Below, one piece after another: positions 51,727 through 60,916 of a stretch of DNA of 64,000 nt; positions within the stretch are counted from its first letter, which is position 1; every line of letters starts with the position of its first letter. The stretch covers positions 380,652-444,651 of the forward strand of contig NZ_JBKQWY010000002.1 in NCBI RefSeq assembly GCF_047308265.1, given 5' to 3'. The DNA comes from Maricaulis sp047308265 (lineage in GTDB: Bacteria > Pseudomonadota > Alphaproteobacteria > Caulobacterales > Maricaulaceae). A model generated the notes under the pieces. The model made no database searches and was not told where the DNA came from. It saw only the letters and a list, made by a program, of their open reading frames with translations. A program made the position numbers and the translations under genes.

Positions 51727-52730
51727 GACGCGACCTCCTCTGGCTGTTGGACCTGGTTCGATTGTCGGGGGTCGTTTGACTGTCTGGGATCATGCGAATG
51801 GGTGAGATCGAGGAAGAGATCTTCCAGCCCGGCGTTTTCGCGACACAGGCCGTGGACATTCACTCCGGCCTCCACAAGGTGACGGTTGAGCTGGGCCGTG
51901 GAGGCTGCCCCACCTCCAGCTTCGATGTTCAACACGGCTTGGGTGTTGGGTTTGTTGGTGTCAGCTGTGCTCCCGCGAGCGATCAGGCTCCAGCCACAGG
52001 CCGCGATCGAGGCCAGGGCTGTGTCGACCTGGTCCACTTCCAGTCGGATCCGGCGTGGCCGTGTTGCCAGGAGGGCCTCAAGTGAACCCTGGAACAAGAC
52101 TTCACCGGACCGCAACAGGGCCAAATGTGTAGCAGTCTGTTCCACCTCGCTGAGCAAGTGGCTCGACATGAATACCGTCGTGTTGGCCGCCTCGGGCAGG
52201 CGGCGGATCAGATGGCGCATATCGCGAATGCCGGCGGGGTCGAGGCCATTGGCCGGTTCATCGAGGACAAGCAGTTTGGGTCGGGCGAGCAGGGCGCGGG
52301 CGAGTCCCAGGCGTTGACGCATGCCCAGTGAATAATGTCCGACCTTGCGATGGGCATCACGGCTCAGTTCGACCTGGTCGAGAACATGGGCCACGTCGCG
52401 GGGCGAGCTGCCGGTCAGGTGGCGGGCGATATCCAGGTTTTCGCGCCCGGTTAGATTGGGATAAAGCGCGGGTGTTTCTACGATCGCCCCGACCGAGGCG
52501 AGGGCCTGACGGCGGTTCGTACGCAGATCATGGCCATTGATCGTCATCTGCCCCTGCGTCGGGCGCAAAAGCCCCATCATGCAGCGGATCAGCGTGGTCT
52601 TTCCGGCGCCATTGGGACCCAGAAATCCAAAAATGGATCCGGATGGAACGTCGAGATCGACAGATTTGAGCGCGTGGAAATCGCCGAAATAGCGGTCCAG
52701 ACCGCGGATAGACAGGGGAGCTGCAGACAT
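51723..52730 (-). CDS. ABC transporter ATP-binding protein
   Basis: The 335-residue protein has Walker A GPNGAGKTTLI, signature YSLGMRQRLGLARALLARP, Walker B LLVLDEPANGLDP and an H-loop in FMSSHLLSEVEQ. It belongs to the BcrA/lantibiotic-type subfamily. The C-terminus has a short repeat DPRQSNDPRQSN. It overlaps the permease gene by four bases (coupled) and forms a two-gene exporter. Confidence 0.93.
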   Translation of the reverse strand: MSAAPLSIRGLDRYFGDFHALKSVDLDVPSGSIFGFLGPNGAGKTTLIRCMMGLLRPTQGQMTINGHDLRTNRRQALASVGAIVETPALYPNLTGRENLDIARHLTGSSPRDVAHVLDQVELSRDAHRKVGHYSLGMRQRLGLARALLARPKLLVLDEPANGLDPAGIRDMRHLIRRLPEAANTTVFMSSHLLSEVEQTATHLALLRSGEVLFQGSLEALLATRPRRIRLEVDQVDTALASIAACGWSLIARGSTADTNKPNTQAVLNIEAGGGAASTAQLNRHLVEAGVNVHGLCRENAGLEDLFLDLTHSHDPRQSNDPRQSNQVQQPEEVAS

Positions 52731-52864
52731 GGGTGCAGTTTAGATTGTTGCACCCTGGCGCCTACTTAAACTGTGTCCATGATACAGCGACGATAGGGGT
52801 TCGGCGACTTGACCGCAGGCTTGGAAACATGCTGGCCTTTCGAAACGATCTCGGGGAGGGGCGT

Positions 52865-53818
52865 ATGCGGGTATTGTGGGGTGCCGGAATTGCGGTTCTG
52901 CTGGTGATCATCGGCTGGTCGATGATGGCGCGGCAGGGCGAAGCGGGTCATATCCCGTCCTATCTCGAAGACGCCGCTCTGCCGTCGGCGCAGGCCCAGA
53001 GCCAGACCCTGGGCGATGACAGCTTTCCCGACATTCCCACCTGGCGACCGGTCGATCCGGAAAATCTGCTTCTCATCGATGTGGAGACGGGCAGGATCGC
53101 CATCGAGTTGGCCGACTGGATAGCCCCGCGTCATGTTGATCGCATGCGAACCGCGGCCCGCGATGGATTTTACGATGGGCGCCGGTTTTACCGGGTGATT
53201 GACGGTTTTGTCGCCCAAGGCGGGCGGGGTGAAGATGAGAGCGCACAGGATCTGCCCCAGTATCCCGCTTTGACTGGCGAGTTCTGGGTGGCCGGGGCGC
53301 AGGTCGATTTCACCGCGATGATCGATGCAGACCTTTACGCCCCGCGTGTGGGGCATGTCTCCGGTTTTCCTGTCGCGAGCACGGAAGACGGGTCACAGGT
53401 CTGGCCGCTTCATTGTCCCGGAACAGTGGCCATGGCGCGCGACACGGATCCCGATTCCGGCGATGTGGAGTTTTACATCGTCATTGGCCACGGGCCGCGA
53501 CACCTTGATCGTATTATGAGCGTGTTTGGCCGTGTGATTGATGGCATGGAGCATGTGCAGGCGCTCAATCGCGGAGACCCGGCGGTGAATTCCGGCGTGA
53601 TCGCCGATATCACTGACCAGGATCTCATCGTGTCTGTCCGCCTGGCGGCCGACCTGCCCGCTGATCAACGCCCGGCCTATGAGGTGATGGATACGCGCAG
53701 TGCAGACTTCCATGCGCGCAAGGCGGCGCGACGCGAGCGCACCCATGAATTCTTCTTTGAAACACCGCCCCCTGTCATCGAGGCCTGTCATCTGCCCGCA
53801 CCAGTGCGCCGGCTCTGA
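52865..53818 (+). CDS. Membrane-anchored large cyclophilin
   Basis: The 317-residue protein has an N-terminal signal anchor (VLWGAGIAVLLVIIGWSMM) followed by a cyclophilin domain: RRFYRVIDGFVAQGG (catalytic Arg) and VEFYIVIGHGPRHLDRIMSVFGRV. Between them lies an insert of about 50 residues. The C-terminal tail (APAPVRRL region) parallels the partial gene at position 1. The family isomerises prolyl bonds; the anchor suggests a periplasmic folding role. GGAGG precedes ATG 52865, preferred over the longer frame from 52733. Confidence 0.9.
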   Translation: MRVLWGAGIAVLLVIIGWSMMARQGEAGHIPSYLEDAALPSAQAQSQTLGDDSFPDIPTWRPVDPENLLLIDVETGRIAIELADWIAPRHVDRMRTAARDGFYDGRRFYRVIDGFVAQGGRGEDESAQDLPQYPALTGEFWVAGAQVDFTAMIDADLYAPRVGHVSGFPVASTEDGSQVWPLHCPGTVAMARDTDPDSGDVEFYIVIGHGPRHLDRIMSVFGRVIDGMEHVQALNRGDPAVNSGVIADITDQDLIVSVRLAADLPADQRPAYEVMDTRSADFHARKAARRERTHEFFFETPPPVIEACHLPAPVRRL

Positions 53819-53891
53819 TCCGCGACCGGGTTTGACCTGACGCGCGGATAGGGGTTCGATGCTCGCGCGGAAGACCAAGGGAGGCGGTCAC

Positions 53892-55262
53892 ATGAAATCC
53901 ATCTTACGGGGTGCCGTTGCGGCATGGGCAGTCGGGGCCTGTTCGGCCGGTGCGCAGGATTATGATCCAGAGTGGACGGCCGGCGAAGATGCCTTGCGCC
54001 AGTCGATCCGGGCCGATTATTCGGCGCATCTTGAGGCGCTCTACCAGCATTTCCATGCTCATCCGGAACTTTCTCTGCGCGAGTTCAACACGGCGGCCCG
54101 TCTGGCGCGCGAACTGCGCGAAGCCGGGTATGAGGTGACCGAAGGGGTCGGTGGCAATGATGAAGAGCCGGGCGGTGTTGTGGCCGTTTTCGAAAACGGC
54201 GACGGTCCGACGGTGATGCTGCGCGCGGACATGGATGGTCTACCGGTGCGCGAACAGACATCGGTGGATTATATCTCCACCGATACGGGCATTGATCGTT
54301 ATGGCGTGGAAAGTCCCGTCATGCATGCCTGCGCTCACGATACCCATATGACGGCCCTGGTGGGGGCGGCCCGGGAAATGATGAATCGGCGCGCGGAGTG
54401 GTCGGGTACGCTCGTCCTGATCGGCCAGCCGGCCGAGGAGCTGGGCCTTGGAGCCCAGCGCATGCTGGATGACGGCCTGTTTACGCGGTTTCCCACGCCG
54501 GATTTCAATCTGTCCTTCCATACATTCTCAGCCGTGCCGGCCGGGCGCATTACCTATGTGCCGGGTTTTGCGATGGCCAATGTCGATACGGTTGATGTCT
54601 GGGTCCAGGGGCGCGGCGGGCATGGTGCCTATCCGCACACCACCAAGGACCCGGTCTATCTGTCGGCTCAGATTATCGTCGCCCTGCAATCCCTGGTCAG
54701 CCGGGAGCTCAGCCCGCTGGATCCCGGTGTCATCACCGTGGGCGCCATCAATGCCGGTACAAAGCACAATATCATCAGCGATGAAGCGCATCTCCAGCTG
54801 ACGGTACGGTCCTATTCCGACGAGGTGCGCCAGCATCTGCTCACCGGTATCGAGCGCGTGGCACACGCCCAGGCCGCCTCGTATGGTCTGAACGAGGATG
54901 AATATCCGCGTGTTGTCGTGGAGACGCCCTATACCCCGGCGCTCTATAACGAGCCGACGCTGGCGCTGCGATCCGTCGAGATCATGCGCGAGCGATTTGG
55001 AGATACGGCTGTGGTCGAGGCTAGCTCGATCATGGGCGGTGAGGATTTTTCCCGCTATCACCGGACGGAGCATGCCGTACCGACCTTTATGTTCTGGGTC
55101 GGCGGAACAACCCAGGAAAGATTGGACGGCTATGCGGAATCCGGCTTGGTTGCACCGTCCAATCACTCGCCTTTCTTTGCGCCTGATGCGCCGGAGGTGA
55201 GCATTATCCAGGCCACGGAGGCGATGACCGCTGTGGCGCTCGACATTCTCGCAACGGAGTAG
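53892..55262 (+). CDS. Secreted M20 family amidohydrolase
   Basis: The 456-residue protein has a signal peptide (VGACSAGA; a lipobox-like Cys is possible), the M20D metal site HACAHDTHMTAL, the catalytic Glu pair GQPAEELGLGA and the final HSPFFAPD. Members hydrolyse N-acyl amino acids (hippurate, indole acetyl conjugates). GGGAGG precedes ATG 53892. It heads a unit with RidA (6 bases), GST (4-base overlap) and DUF819 (25 bases). Confidence 0.9.
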   Translation: MKSILRGAVAAWAVGACSAGAQDYDPEWTAGEDALRQSIRADYSAHLEALYQHFHAHPELSLREFNTAARLARELREAGYEVTEGVGGNDEEPGGVVAVFENGDGPTVMLRADMDGLPVREQTSVDYISTDTGIDRYGVESPVMHACAHDTHMTALVGAAREMMNRRAEWSGTLVLIGQPAEELGLGAQRMLDDGLFTRFPTPDFNLSFHTFSAVPAGRITYVPGFAMANVDTVDVWVQGRGGHGAYPHTTKDPVYLSAQIIVALQSLVSRELSPLDPGVITVGAINAGTKHNIISDEAHLQLTVRSYSDEVRQHLLTGIERVAHAQAASYGLNEDEYPRVVVETPYTPALYNEPTLALRSVEIMRERFGDTAVVEASSIMGGEDFSRYHRTEHAVPTFMFWVGGTTQERLDGYAESGLVAPSNHSPFFAPDAPEVSIIQATEAMTAVALDILATE

Positions 55263-55268
55263 CGTGAG

Positions 55269-55718
55269 GTGAAGACCACCGATGATGGCACAACCCGGCG
55301 GGCCCATTCCGGTGCAGTTTGGGAAGACAAGGTCGGCTATTGCCGGGCGGTCCGCAGGGGCGCTCACATCTGGGTGACCGGGACGGTCTCGGTGGATGCC
55401 GAAGGTCAGGCGCTGCATATCGATGACCCCCAGGCCCAGGCGCGCCGGTGTTTCGACATCATCGAGGAGGCGCTCAAGGCGCTGGGCGCGGATCAGTCGG
55501 ATGTTATGCGCACTCGTATGTTTGTCACCGATATCAGCCATTGGGAGGCCTTCGGCCGAGCCCATGGTGAGCGGTTTCGCGATCACCCGCCTGCCACCAC
55601 CATGGTTGAGGTGTCGCGGTTTATTGCCCCGGAATTCCTGATTGAGATTGAAGCGGACGCCTGTGTTATCGAGACGGGTATTCTCGAGACCGGCACAATC
55701 GCGGAGGACACACAATGA
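55269..55718 (+). CDS. RidA family (YjgF) enamine/imine deaminase-like protein
   Basis: The 149-residue protein starts at GTG 55269 and has the RidA features: GAHIWVTGTVSV, the conserved Arg in MRTRMFVTDI, and PATTMVEVSRFIAPEFLIEIEADA with the Glu. RidA deaminates reactive 2-aminoacrylate-type enamines. A GGAG overlaps the stop of the previous gene. It overlaps the GST gene by four bases. Confidence 0.9.
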   Translation: MKTTDDGTTRRAHSGAVWEDKVGYCRAVRRGAHIWVTGTVSVDAEGQALHIDDPQAQARRCFDIIEEALKALGADQSDVMRTRMFVTDISHWEAFGRAHGERFRDHPPATTMVEVSRFIAPEFLIEIEADACVIETGILETGTIAEDTQ

Positions 55719-56329
55719 GCGAACTGAGCCTGTATTACTGCCCGCAAACCCGATGCCGCACGATCCTGTGGATGCTGGAGGAGGTGCGGGCTGATTATCG
55801 TCTCGTGCCGGTCAATGTGCGCGACGCCAATGCCAATGAGGCCTTTGGTGTCATTAATCCGATGCGCAAAGTACCCGCCCTGATGACGGGGGGTGAGCTG
55901 GTCACTGAAACCGCCGCAATCTGTCTCTATCTGGCGGATGCCTTCCCCGAGGCCGGGCTGGCCCCTGAAATCAGTGGGCCGGGACGCGCGGAATACCTGC
56001 GCTGGATGTTTTTCGGCTCCGCTGTGATGGAGCCGGCCGCATTTGACAAGGCCTCCGGGCGCGACAGTCCGGCCGGTGCCGTGGGTTGGGGCGAGTGGGG
56101 CCGTGTGCTCGACACCTTGCACAAGGGTCTCGACGCGCATGACTATCTTGTCGGCGACCGGTTCTCCGCGGCCGATGTCGTCGTCGGGGCGACAATGGGC
56201 TTCCTCATGAATTTCAACATGATGGAAAAAGACCCGGTCTTTGTCGCCTATCGTGACCGCTTGACTGAACGCGCAGCCTTCAAAACCGCCTCTGCGCTGG
56301 ATGCCGAACGCGCTGCGGCGGCCGGCTGA
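55715..56329 (+). CDS. Glutathione S-transferase family protein
   Basis: The 204-residue protein has an N-terminal thioredoxin-like domain (LSLYYCPQTRCRTILWMLEEV; MRKVPALMTGGELVTETAAICLYLAD) and a C-terminal helical domain. It should conjugate or bind glutathione with an unknown electrophile. It overlaps ridA by four bases and is followed after 25 bases by the DUF819 transporter gene. The operon suggests detoxification of a reactive metabolite. Confidence 0.92.
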   Translation: MSELSLYYCPQTRCRTILWMLEEVRADYRLVPVNVRDANANEAFGVINPMRKVPALMTGGELVTETAAICLYLADAFPEAGLAPEISGPGRAEYLRWMFFGSAVMEPAAFDKASGRDSPAGAVGWGEWGRVLDTLHKGLDAHDYLVGDRFSAADVVVGATMGFLMNFNMMEKDPVFVAYRDRLTERAAFKTASALDAERAAAAG

Positions 56330-56354
56330 GCCTGTTTGATACTCGGAGTTTTCC

Positions 56355-57575
56355 ATGTCCCTTATCCCTGCGGATAACGCCCTGGCCTGTGTGGCTGCCC
56401 TGTTTGTCATTGCCGCCTGCGGCTTCCTGATGGAGAAAACCCGGATTGGCGCTCTCCTGACCGGGGCGGTGTGGGCGATCCTGTTCGCCATCCTGGCATC
56501 GAACCTGCCTCTGCCGGTCTGGGTGGACGGACAGTTCGGTCTTCATCCGCTCATTCCGCAATCCTCGTCCGGATACAGCTTCGTCTTCCGTTATTTTGTT
56601 CCGGTCCTGATCCCGCTCTTCCTGATGAAGGCCGATTTGAAGAAGATTTTCTTCGAGACGACCCGCATGACCGGGGCTTTCATTCTTGCCTCGATCGGAA
56701 CGGTTCTGGGGGCGATCGTGGCGTTCTCGCTGATTAGTGTTGGGGATAAGACGGCCGCCGCGGCCGGTGTTTTTACCGCGACCTATATCGGCGGTTCCGT
56801 CAATTACGCGGCCTTGATCGAGGTTACGGGCCTAGGCGAGAGCGACCCGTCCTTTGTGTCGTCTGCCACGGCGGTCGATAATCTCTTCTCCGGCCTGTTC
56901 CTGGCTGTCCTGGCCATCCTGCCCGGTGTGAGCTGGATCGCGAACCGGTTTGTTAAACGGGATCATTCCGAAGACACCGGGGCAACAAACAGTGCCGAAG
57001 CGTCGGCGGCTGGAGAAGAGGCGAACACGACAGGCAAGATCACAGCGGCCAGCCTGACCTATTCCATCGCCTTTGCGATGATTGTTGTTGTGATTGGCGA
57101 CCTTCTCACCGCTGGCCTCACGAGCCTTGTCGGCGATGCGGGCGGAAACTGGCGTTATGCCTTGATCACCGTCGTGGCTTTGATCCCTGCGACGGCCTTC
57201 CCCAAGACCATGGCCAAACTGCACGGTGGATATGAAATCGGCATCGCCCTGAGTTTCGTGTTCTTTGCCGCAATTGCGGCCGGTGCTGATGTTGTCAGCC
57301 TGGTCGCGGATGCACCCCTGCTGATCCTGATCATCGGTATTTTGCTGAGTGTGCACGGTGTGGTGACGTTCGGACTGGGGAGCCTCTTGCGCCTGTCTCT
57401 GCCGGAACTGATCACGGCGTCCAATGCCGCCATTCTCGGCGCGACGACCGCGCCGGCATTGGCCGCAGCAAAAGGCTGGAAAGATCTGGTGACACCCGGC
57501 GTCCTGGTCGGTGTGTTCGGTTATGCGCTGGGGACGATTATCGCCACCGCAGTCTACCAGTTCTGGCCGGGTTAG
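56355..57575 (+). CDS. DUF819 family membrane protein (YjcL-like transporter)
   Basis: The 406-residue protein has about 10-12 helices, with GAVWAILFAILASNLPLPV, ATYIGGSVNYAALIEVTGLGES and ILGATTAPALAAAKGWKDLVTPGVLVGVFGYALG, all DUF819. Family function is not established; it is believed to transport small solutes. A good GGAG ribosome-binding site is before the ATG. Its position after amidohydrolase-RidA-GST suggests uptake of the substrate or export of its product. Confidence 0.9.
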   Translation: MSLIPADNALACVAALFVIAACGFLMEKTRIGALLTGAVWAILFAILASNLPLPVWVDGQFGLHPLIPQSSSGYSFVFRYFVPVLIPLFLMKADLKKIFFETTRMTGAFILASIGTVLGAIVAFSLISVGDKTAAAAGVFTATYIGGSVNYAALIEVTGLGESDPSFVSSATAVDNLFSGLFLAVLAILPGVSWIANRFVKRDHSEDTGATNSAEASAAGEEANTTGKITAASLTYSIAFAMIVVVIGDLLTAGLTSLVGDAGGNWRYALITVVALIPATAFPKTMAKLHGGYEIGIALSFVFFAAIAAGADVVSLVADAPLLILIIGILLSVHGVVTFGLGSLLRLSLPELITASNAAILGATTAPALAAAKGWKDLVTPGVLVGVFGYALGTIIATAVYQFWPG

Positions 57576-57622
57576 TCGGGGTATAGGTGGCGCCCGGGTC
57601 TCAGCTGGCTCCGGGTGTCGGG

Positions 57623-58978
57623 CTAGCGCTCAGCCTGCCAACTCGCTGCGAGCGCGGCGTCCCGGTCGATGACCACGCCGTCTTGCACGACAAGATGGAT
57701 CGACTGGGTATGGGCAATATTCTCCAGGGGCGAGGCGTCAAGCACGAGAAGATTGGCTTCATCGCCCACGGAGAGGCCGAAATTTCGGCCGAGAAACTCG
57801 CCGGGGCCTGTCGTCGCGGCGGCCAGGGCTTGCCAGGGCGTGAGACCCGCCTCGACCAGTTTGATCATTTCGCGATGCAGGGAATAGCCCTGGATCGTGC
57901 CCCAATTGCCACCATCCGTGCCGGCCAGGATTTCCACCTCCGCTTCGGCCAGAGCGTGGAGTGACACCAGCCGGATGGCGTCTTCAGCGCGCCAGCGCGG
58001 TTCGCGATTTCCCCATTGAGTGCTGACCCGGTCAGACGAATAGGCGGCCAGAATGTCCGGGGTGGTCATGGCCTGGGCGAGAGGTGTCGCGATGACCTCC
58101 GGTGAGAAAATGAAGTCGGTCAGCTCTGTATGTACGGCCAGTGTGGGGATGATCGCCAACCCGGCCTCGGCCATGATCTGCGCCACATCGTCAGGCATGG
58201 TACCTGGAGGTATGTGAGTCACAGCATCTGCACCGACTTGCGCACTGTCGCGCACATCCTGCCAGGTTTTGATATGGACGATGGTGGCGATTCCGTGCAA
58301 CCGGGCCTGGTGAACAGTGGCCCGGAAGGTCTCCAGGTCCATGGAGGGCTGGTCGTCGGACGGCTGGTAGACAATCTTGATGACATCCGGTGCGCGAAGC
58401 GCCAGATCATCTACGACCGTCACCGCCTCCTGCGGGCTATCTATCGTGCGCGTGGGGATGCCATACTCCGTACAATGGCCATCTGTGGCGGTGAGACATG
58501 ACAGGCTGGTGAGCAATTCAGCGCCACCGGTTTCCCCGTTCCGCTGCCGCTCGCGGACTGCGTAGAGCGTGTCTTCATCACCAAACAGATCCAGCATGGC
58601 TGTCACGCCGGCATATTGCACCCGATAGGATATGGCCTGGCTGCCGGGTGAATCCCCGTACGCAAAAGGCGCGCGGTTGCCGAATGAATGTGTGTGCATG
58701 TCGACCAGGCCGGGCATGATCCAGCGATCCGTCAGCTCGATCACTTCGCCTTCAAACACTTCGGGCGCGCGATCCAGGATGGCGCTGATCCGTCCGTCGT
58801 CGATGATAATCGTGCCCTGTGTTTGTGTCTGCGTGGCGGGATCAAGGAGGCTTGCGCCGGTCAGCATCAGATCGCCCTCGACGGGCTGCGGGCTTTGAGA
58901 GCAGGCCTGGAGAGACAGGGTCAATGTCGCAAGCGCGGTGAACGGGAAACGACGGATCATCCGGGTTGTCAACTGCAT
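57623..58978 (-). CDS. Amidohydrolase family protein, lipoprotein
   Basis: The 451-residue protein (from ATG 58978, with GGAG 8 bases upstream) has a lipobox LQAC (Cys about residue 26), MPGLVDMHTHSFG (metal-binding HxH), HGIATIVHIKTWQ, TDGGNWGTIQG, and the final LSVGDEANLLVLDASPLEN of imidazolonepropionase-like amidohydrolases. It probably hydrolyses a cyclic amide or dipeptide; the substrate is unknown. It is divergent to the MarR regulator, whose two operators lie between the starts, so it is probably regulated by it. Confidence 0.88.
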   Translation of the reverse strand: MQLTTRMIRRFPFTALATLTLSLQACSQSPQPVEGDLMLTGASLLDPATQTQTQGTIIIDDGRISAILDRAPEVFEGEVIELTDRWIMPGLVDMHTHSFGNRAPFAYGDSPGSQAISYRVQYAGVTAMLDLFGDEDTLYAVRERQRNGETGGAELLTSLSCLTATDGHCTEYGIPTRTIDSPQEAVTVVDDLALRAPDVIKIVYQPSDDQPSMDLETFRATVHQARLHGIATIVHIKTWQDVRDSAQVGADAVTHIPPGTMPDDVAQIMAEAGLAIIPTLAVHTELTDFIFSPEVIATPLAQAMTTPDILAAYSSDRVSTQWGNREPRWRAEDAIRLVSLHALAEAEVEILAGTDGGNWGTIQGYSLHREMIKLVEAGLTPWQALAAATTGPGEFLGRNFGLSVGDEANLLVLDASPLENIAHTQSIHLVVQDGVVIDRDAALAASWQAER

Positions 58979-59034
58979 GCTTCGCTCCAAACACCTTGTT
59001 CCCGGCTCGACATCACCGGGACGGCAATATAAAT

Positions 59035-59066
59035 CTTTATGTAAAGACAAAAGCCTTTATGTAAAG
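59035..59066. promoter_or_regulatory. Two perfect MarR-type operators
   Basis: CTTTATGTAAAG occurs twice, at 59035-59046 and 59055-59066. Each is a near-perfect palindrome and the two start 20 bases apart, which places them on the same face of the helix. They lie between the divergent amidohydrolase and MarR genes. Confidence 0.75.
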
Positions 59067-59092
59067 ATAAATATGCAGGGCGGAGGCACGTT

Positions 59093-59599
59093 ATGACGGA
59101 TGACAAGAAGGATTTGATTGACCGGATCCGCTCGGACTGGGCGCGTGAACGGCCGGAGCTGGACACCTCAGCCATGGAGATTATTGGCCGCATCATCCAT
59201 CTGGGTGGAACCTTCCGCTCACAGGCGGATCAGGCGCTTAAAGGCTTTGACCTCCACTATAGTGATCTTGATGTCCTGGCGACGTTGCGCCGGTCCGGTG
59301 CGCCGTATCAGCTCAATCCGACCGAATTGATGAAATCCGTCCTGCTCACCTCCGGGGCGATGACCGCTGCTCTGGGGCGGTTAGGTCGGGCTGATCTCAT
59401 CACCCGTCGGCCAGATGCCTCTGATGGACGGGTTCGGGCGGTGCGCTTGTCGGCCAAGGGCCACGCCCTGATTGATGAAGCCATTCCGGTTCGTTTCCAG
59501 ATCGCCAGGGAGGCCGTAGCCGAACTCTTGCAAGATGACAGACAAAGGCTGGGTGACCTGCTGCGCAAGCTCAGCCTGACGACCGGGCCGGGGGTGTGA
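59093..59599 (+). CDS. MarR family transcriptional regulator
   Basis: The 168-residue protein has the MarR winged helix: SDLDVLATLRRSGAPYQLNPTELMKSVLLTSGAMTAALGRLGRADLITRRPDASDGRVRAVRLSAKG. MarR proteins repress nearby genes until they bind a small ligand. GGCGGAGGC precedes the ATG. The pair of operators upstream fits autorepression plus control of the divergent amidohydrolase. Confidence 0.95.
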   Translation: MTDDKKDLIDRIRSDWARERPELDTSAMEIIGRIIHLGGTFRSQADQALKGFDLHYSDLDVLATLRRSGAPYQLNPTELMKSVLLTSGAMTAALGRLGRADLITRRPDASDGRVRAVRLSAKGHALIDEAIPVRFQIAREAVAELLQDDRQRLGDLLRKLSLTTGPGV

Positions 59600-59842
59600 G
59601 TAAGGCCTCTCAAAGGTCCAACAGCCAGCGCGCGGACGTTATCGGGATGAGGGCCGGGCCAATCCCGCTAGCCGGATTGAGGTCGGTATTGCATTACAGG
59701 ACCGTCACGCACTCGTCAGTGCCGGGAAGGGCGATCTGCCCTAGCGTGCATCCAAATCGCGCCGTGGGGGCATCATGTGGGCAGAGCGAATTGTCCACGA
59801 TTGTGAACGGACACAGATCAACAGATCGAACGGGGATCTTCG

Positions 59843-60838
59843 ATGAAAAAACATGCGCTTCTTGTGACCGGTGCCCTTGTGGCCCTCGGCGTGACCGCCA
59901 CTACCGCCATTGCCAGCTCGCAACCAGCCGGTGAGAGCTATTCTGGCGATACGCTGGTCGTTCGTGGATTTATCGGCCGTATCGAAATCGATACGACGGC
60001 GAGCGGGGATGTCAGCGTCGCCATTGATGAGGGCCGCAATATCGTTGAGCGCCCGGAACTGGAGACGCGCAATGACCGCGTCGTTATTGATGGCGGCCAG
60101 GACATGTCCGGCCTCCAGTGCCAGTCCCGCAACGGGCAATACCGTCTGGGTCGTCGCTGGGGCGACAAGCATGATATCGAGGACTATCCCACGCTTCGCA
60201 TCAGCGCGCCGGCCAGCCTCCATCTGGACATCGCGGACAGTGCCTTTGTGGCCGAGGCTGGTGATCTGGGCAGCCTGGATCTCACCGTGAACAGCTGTGG
60301 CGATTTCCGCGCCGGAGATGTGGCGGGCGACGCTCGTGTGCGTATCAATGGTTCCGGTGATGTTGATGCCGGTGAAATCGGCGGCGCGACCCTGATCAGC
60401 ATTAATGGTTCCGGTGATGTGTCGCTGGGAGATCTGCAGGACGGTGTCGATATCAATATCTCCGGGTCCGGCGACGTGGCCCTGGGCGATATCACTCGCG
60501 CGGCCGAGATCAATATCAATGGTTCGGGCGATGTGACCTTCGGCCGGGTGGCGGGTCTGGACATTGATGTGTCTGGCTCCGGTGATGTTACCGCGCGTCA
60601 TCTCGATGGCCCGTTTGACGCTCGCATCAATGGATCCGGTGATATCGAGATCTATGATGGTCGTGCTGAACCCTTCCATGTGTCGGTGAACGGTTCCGGC
60701 GATATCGAGTTTGGCGGAACAGCCGTCAATCTCCGCGTCAATGAAAACGGATCCGGCGATGTGTCCGTCGATGATATCGAGGGCACGGTCGAGTGGCGCC
60801 GCCATGGCCGCACGGTTCTGCGGGTCGGTGCAAACTAG
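59843..60838 (+). CDS. Secreted protein with DUF2807-like GSGD repeats
   Basis: The 331-residue protein has a signal peptide (ends near AIASSQ). From about residue 155 it holds eight or more NGSGDV-type motifs spaced 18-21 residues apart (INGSGDV, ISGSGDV, VSGSGDV, ENGSGDV), as in DUF2807 head GIN domains, which form a beta-helix or autotransporter-like solenoid. It has few Cys (LQC, NSCGDF). Function unknown; the repeats may be structural or bind a ligand. The start has GGGGATC before it. A likely terminator follows. Confidence 0.88.
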   Translation: MKKHALLVTGALVALGVTATTAIASSQPAGESYSGDTLVVRGFIGRIEIDTTASGDVSVAIDEGRNIVERPELETRNDRVVIDGGQDMSGLQCQSRNGQYRLGRRWGDKHDIEDYPTLRISAPASLHLDIADSAFVAEAGDLGSLDLTVNSCGDFRAGDVAGDARVRINGSGDVDAGEIGGATLISINGSGDVSLGDLQDGVDINISGSGDVALGDITRAAEININGSGDVTFGRVAGLDIDVSGSGDVTARHLDGPFDARINGSGDIEIYDGRAEPFHVSVNGSGDIEFGGTAVNLRVNENGSGDVSVDDIEGTVEWRRHGRTVLRVGAN

Positions 60839-60864
60839 CCTGCGCTCTCTCGACTGAATGACAC

Positions 60865-60893
60865 AACGGGCTGCCCGGCGGGTGGCCCGTTTT
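60865..60893 (+). terminator. Probable terminator after the GSGD-repeat gene
   Basis: Stem AACGGGC (60865-60871) / GCCCGTT (60885-60891) then TTG; the T-run is short, so confidence is moderate. Confidence 0.55.
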
Positions 60894-60916
60894 GCGTGCA
60901 AGGCTGAGCAGACAGA

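Noticed and set aside
54528..55715. 395-residue minus-strand ORF over the M20 amidohydrolase and RidA genes
   Set aside because: A shadow: it covers two well-supported plus-strand genes and has no family motif.
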